Positions 63,072-64,000 of a stretch of 64,000 nt of DNA are shown here, piece by piece. The notes beneath the pieces were generated by a model. It ran no database searches. It had not been told where the DNA came from and was given only the letters and a program-made list of their open reading frames with translations. Within the stretch, counting starts at the first letter, position 1, and every line of letters begins with the position of its first letter. Both the position numbers and the translations under genes were made by a program. The stretch comes from Rhizophagus irregularis (taxonomy: Eukaryota; Glomeromycota; Glomeromycetes; Glomerales; Glomeraceae): positions 4,216,001-4,280,000 of the forward strand of contig NC_089432.1 of assembly GCF_026210795.1 (NCBI RefSeq), read 5' to 3'.

Positions 63072-64000
63072 TTTGATATTATTGGACGTTACTGAACGAA
63101 TTGAATAATGATAAGTTAACAGTAAAGTTAGAAAAAAATGAAAAGTAAAAATTATTAAAGTTTTATTTGTGTGCCTATTATATATATATTTTTTTTTCAA
63201 TGATAGTCGTACAAACGCACAGCGTGATTTAGTATTACCTGTTACAGCCAATCAACATGGTACCGCAGTTACCGCAGTAATTTCATTTACAAGTATAATG
63301 ACGTCATCATGAAATTAAACCAGTAATCTTGGATATTGTTATTAAAATGGAATAGAAACTGAAAAAAATGAAATTAGAGCATTTGAATTATATAAAGAAG
63401 CAAGTAGTAATTAAAAAAACTTTTCTCTTACCAAATTCTCAATATCTAAAATTATATGGAAAATACATCAAAGTATATCAAAAAAAATATTTTTTTTCTT
63501 TCGAAATTGACCATCATATTAATCATACTCGATCATGATGTGGTAAGATCAATGCAAAAATAAGGAATGAAAGAATTAATTTAAATAATAATAAAAAAAA
63601 ATGAGAAGAAAAAAAAATTTTTTGACTCACATTTTAACCTGTAGAATCATCATCAAACAATGTCTTCTCAATATTGTAATAAACCCATACAAGAACAAGA
63701 AATTTGTAAAAAGAATTATTAAAATTTGGAAGCCTTTGCAACTGCAATCTCAACAATCTCTGTGGCGGTGACATATGGAAGTAGTCAAAGTCTCATATTA
63801 GTATATTTTTATGTAATCTTGCTTAACCGTATAAAAATATCAGAATTTTATTTTAATAATATGGCAGTACGTTATACATATAAAAGTTGTAAAAAAAAAA
63901 GCGGTATAGCAGATGAGTTGTGATACCACAAATGAGTTGCGGCAATGAAGTGACAATATCAAATCAATATCGTAAATACATCTTTTTTTATCCCTGAAAT
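63072..64000. other. Promoter region and AT-rich DNA at the window end
   Basis: No gene was clearly supported. A short frame at 63726-63923 has no start in a good context and no domain. The sequence from 63072 to about 63310 is the 5' flank of the kinase gene. Confidence 0.5.
63299..63306. promoter_or_regulatory. CRE-like palindrome TGACGTCA upstream of the kinase gene
   Basis: TGACGTCA, the perfect CRE/ATF site, lies about 230 bp upstream of the kinase ATG. A related ACGTCATTATA is found at the matching place in the inverted truncated copy (about 59757), suggesting that the element was duplicated with the promoter. bZIP factors of the ATF/CREB group bind such sites in fungi; function here is inference. 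Confidence 0.5.

Noticed and set aside
63726-63923. Possible 65-residue protein at the window end
   Set aside because: No ATG in good context, no homology recognised, and the frame may be cut by the window border region.

Overview
The window looks like nuclear DNA of an arbuscular mycorrhizal fungus, most likely Rhizophagus irregularis or a close relative. The evidence is the very AT-rich intergenic DNA, short AT-rich introns with GTAAGT/TAG borders, and a gene set typical of that lineage: protein kinases fused to Sel1 repeats, a BTB-BACK-TLDc gene, a VWA/zinc-finger gene, and SAM, F-box and ML-domain proteins. Repeats are very dense. This is inference from gene content; no database was searched.

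Region 1-25 kb is host DNA with few genes and many small transposons. It holds a multipass membrane protein (3735-4556, -), a decayed BTB-BACK-TLDc pseudogene split by a MITE (8337-9750, +), a four-exon VWA/zinc-finger gene (10695-12095, -), a kinase-Sel1 pseudogene with an internal micro-inversion (17593-19944, -), a kinase exon relic near 21.7 kb, and a small spliced gene for a membrane-anchored coiled-coil protein (22637-23261, +). Two copies of a polypyrimidine-rich repeat (about 1.25 and 15.6 kb) and at least five MITE-like elements with recognisable target duplications lie between them.

Region 25243-54264 is one large element of about 29 kb. It has 1,539-bp terminal inverted repeats, a 5-bp target duplication (TCATG), a protein-primed family B DNA polymerase and an rve-type integrase, so it is a Polinton/Maverick-like fossil. 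A 9,581-bp Ty3/gypsy LTR retrotransposon (29986-39566) with two apparently identical LTRs sits inside the polymerase gene and is therefore younger. No double-jelly-roll capsid, packaging ATPase or Ulp1-type protease was recognised. Instead the minus strand has a Gag-like protein with a zinc knuckle followed by a retropepsin-like protease. The middle carries a cluster of small genes including an F-box protein, a SAM protein and a secreted ML-domain lipid-binding protein that looks like host cargo.

Region 54.6-58.2 kb is a CACTA/EnSpm-like non-autonomous DNA transposon (54600-58232; CACTG termini, 3-bp target duplication CTA). It is filled with about 20-25 tandem units, each a GC-rich 34-37-nt exon-like core between splice-acceptor- and splice-donor-like sequences. 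The right end (59.8-63.3 kb) holds an intact five-exon kinase-Sel1 gene (60803-63071, -) and a truncated inverted copy of its 5' end and promoter (about 59750-60350, +).

The two most unusual objects are the Polinton-like element with a Gag-protease module in place of a recognisable Polinton capsid set, and the exon-like array carried by a CACTA-like element.
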